NCBI GenBank assembly: GCA_017425745.1
Contig: JAFOXT010000125.1
Coordinates: forward strand, 1 to 6,542
Direction: 5' to 3'
Length of the DNA: 6,542 nucleotides
From: Clostridia bacterium
Lineage (GTDB): Bacteria > Bacillota > Clostridia > Oscillospirales > Acutalibacteraceae
Shown in pieces: positions 5,765 to 6,542 of this stretch. The translations under genes were made by a program, and so were the position numbers. Under the pieces are notes generated by a model. It was not told the origin of the DNA. It made no database searches and worked only from the letters and a program-made list of their open reading frames with translations. Numbering within the stretch: the stretch's first letter is position 1; each line of letters starts with the position of its first letter.

Positions 5765-6542
5765 ATGAAGAAAGTTATGATTGGTATGAGTGGCGGCGTT
5801 GACAGCACAGTAGCCGCTTATCTGCTTAAGCAGGACGGCTATGAGGTTGCAGGTATGAACTGCCGTTTTTTCTGCGAAGATGAAGCACTGCTCAACTCAG
5901 GCGACGATACAAAAGACGCTGAGGCTGTATGCAAAAAGCTTGATATTCCTTTCTTTGTAAGCGACCTCAGAAAAGAGTTTGCCGACTGCGTAATCGAGGA
6001 CTTCCTCACATCCTACGAAAAGGGCGCAACTCCCAACCCTTGCGTTTGCTGTAACAAGCATATGAAGTTTGACCTTATGCTGAAAAAGGCTGAGGAAAAC
6101 GGATATGACAATATTGCAACAGGTCACTACGCAATTATTGAAAAGGATCAGAACGGCAGATTCCTTTTAAAAAAAGGAGCAGACATCGGAAAGGACCAGA
6201 GCTATGTTCTTTATGTTCTTAATCAGCACCAGCTCAGTCATTCACTTTTCCCTCTTGGCGGACTTTGTAAAAGCGAAATCAGAGAAATTGCAGAGAATAT
6301 GAATTTCATCAACGCTAACCGTAAGGACAGCCAGGATATCTGCTTTGTGCCTGACGGTGACTATGCAGCCTTTATTGAAAGAAGAACAGGTAAAATCTAT
6401 CCTGACGGCAATTTTGTCACACGTGACGGTAAAATTCTCGGTACACATAAGGGCATTATCCGTTACACCGTAGGTCAGCGAAAAGGCCTCGGTCTTGCTC
6501 TGCCGTCACCTATGTATGTATGCGAAAAAGACGTTCAGAATA
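5765..6542 (+). CDS. mnmA: tRNA-specific 2-thiouridylase MnmA, 3' end cut off by the window
   Basis: The first 259 codons are present and the gene runs off the right edge; the family is usually about 350-370 residues. MnmA adenylates and then thiolates C2 of the wobble uridine U34 in tRNAs for Lys, Glu and Gln, using sulfur from a cysteine desulfurase. Visible motifs are the ATP PP-loop SGGVDST (9-15), ATPNPCVCCNKHMKF with C93, C95 and C96 (C96 aligns with the catalytic cysteine of E. coli MnmA), ATGHYA (118-123), KDQSY (143-147), SQDICFV with the second active cysteine C193, and GQRKGLGL (237-244). The start is fixed by AAGGGAGG (5747-5754), 10 nt upstream. It has its own consensus promoter and is insulated from the kinase gene by a terminator. 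The identification is secure; the C-terminal beta-barrel lies outside the window. Confidence 0.96.
   Translation, partial: MKKVMIGMSGGVDSTVAAYLLKQDGYEVAGMNCRFFCEDEALLNSGDDTKDAEAVCKKLDIPFFVSDLRKEFADCVIEDFLTSYEKGATPNPCVCCNKHMKFDLMLKKAEENGYDNIATGHYAIIEKDQNGRFLLKKGADIGKDQSYVLYVLNQHQLSHSLFPLGGLCKSEIREIAENMNFINANRKDSQDICFVPDGDYAAFIERRTGKIYPDGNFVTRDGKILGTHKGIIRYTVGQRKGLGLALPSPMYVCEKDVQN

Noticed and set aside
5897..6448. Minus-strand ORFs of 76 and 68 codons inside mnmA
   Set aside because: They are antisense to strongly conserved MnmA motifs and show no independent support.
225..6542. RlmD and MnmA as a joint RNA-modification module
   Set aside because: They sit on opposite strands at the window's two ends, in separate transcription units; nothing in the sequence links them functionally.

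Overview
The window looks like chromosomal DNA of a low-to-moderate G+C Gram-positive bacterium, most likely a gut-type Clostridia (Ruminococcaceae/Oscillospiraceae-like). This is inferred from strong Shine-Dalgarno sites, a consensus sigma-A promoter, A+T-rich intergenic gaps, tight translational coupling and the protein families present. No phage, transposase, CRISPR array or RNA gene was recognised.

Layout. Positions 1-224 hold no gene I can support, only inverted repeats and a probable terminator for the leftward operon. From 3562 down to 225 on the minus strand runs a tightly packed operon: an OmpR/PhoB-type response regulator, a membrane histidine kinase (4-bp stop/start overlap), and an RlmD/RlmCD-type 23S rRNA m5U methyltransferase (6-nt gap). 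A 200-bp A+T-rich divergent region (3563-3762) carries a perfect 17-bp dyad that also reads as an 11-bp-period direct repeat, a plausible response-regulator operator. To its right, on the plus strand, lies a second two-component pair (3763-5653). It strongly resembles the VanR/VanS pair of vancomycin-resistance clusters, down to a TTG-started kinase overlapping the regulator's 3' end by 23 bp, but no van resistance genes are visible. A clear hairpin terminator ends this unit. A textbook promoter (TTGACA, 17 bp, TATAAT) then drives mnmA, the tRNA 2-thiouridylase gene, which runs off the right edge.

How the genes work together. Two complete sensor/regulator pairs face away from each other across one shared control region, so auto- or cross-regulation through that region is plausible. 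The leftward pair shares its operon with an rRNA modification enzyme; mnmA on the right is transcriptionally insulated. The genes are ordinary chromosomal families. The most interesting points are the VanRS-like pair without resistance genes, its unusual lysine-rich N-terminal tail, the shared dyad operator, and the coupling of an rRNA methyltransferase to a two-component system. I did not find evidence for a wholly new system.
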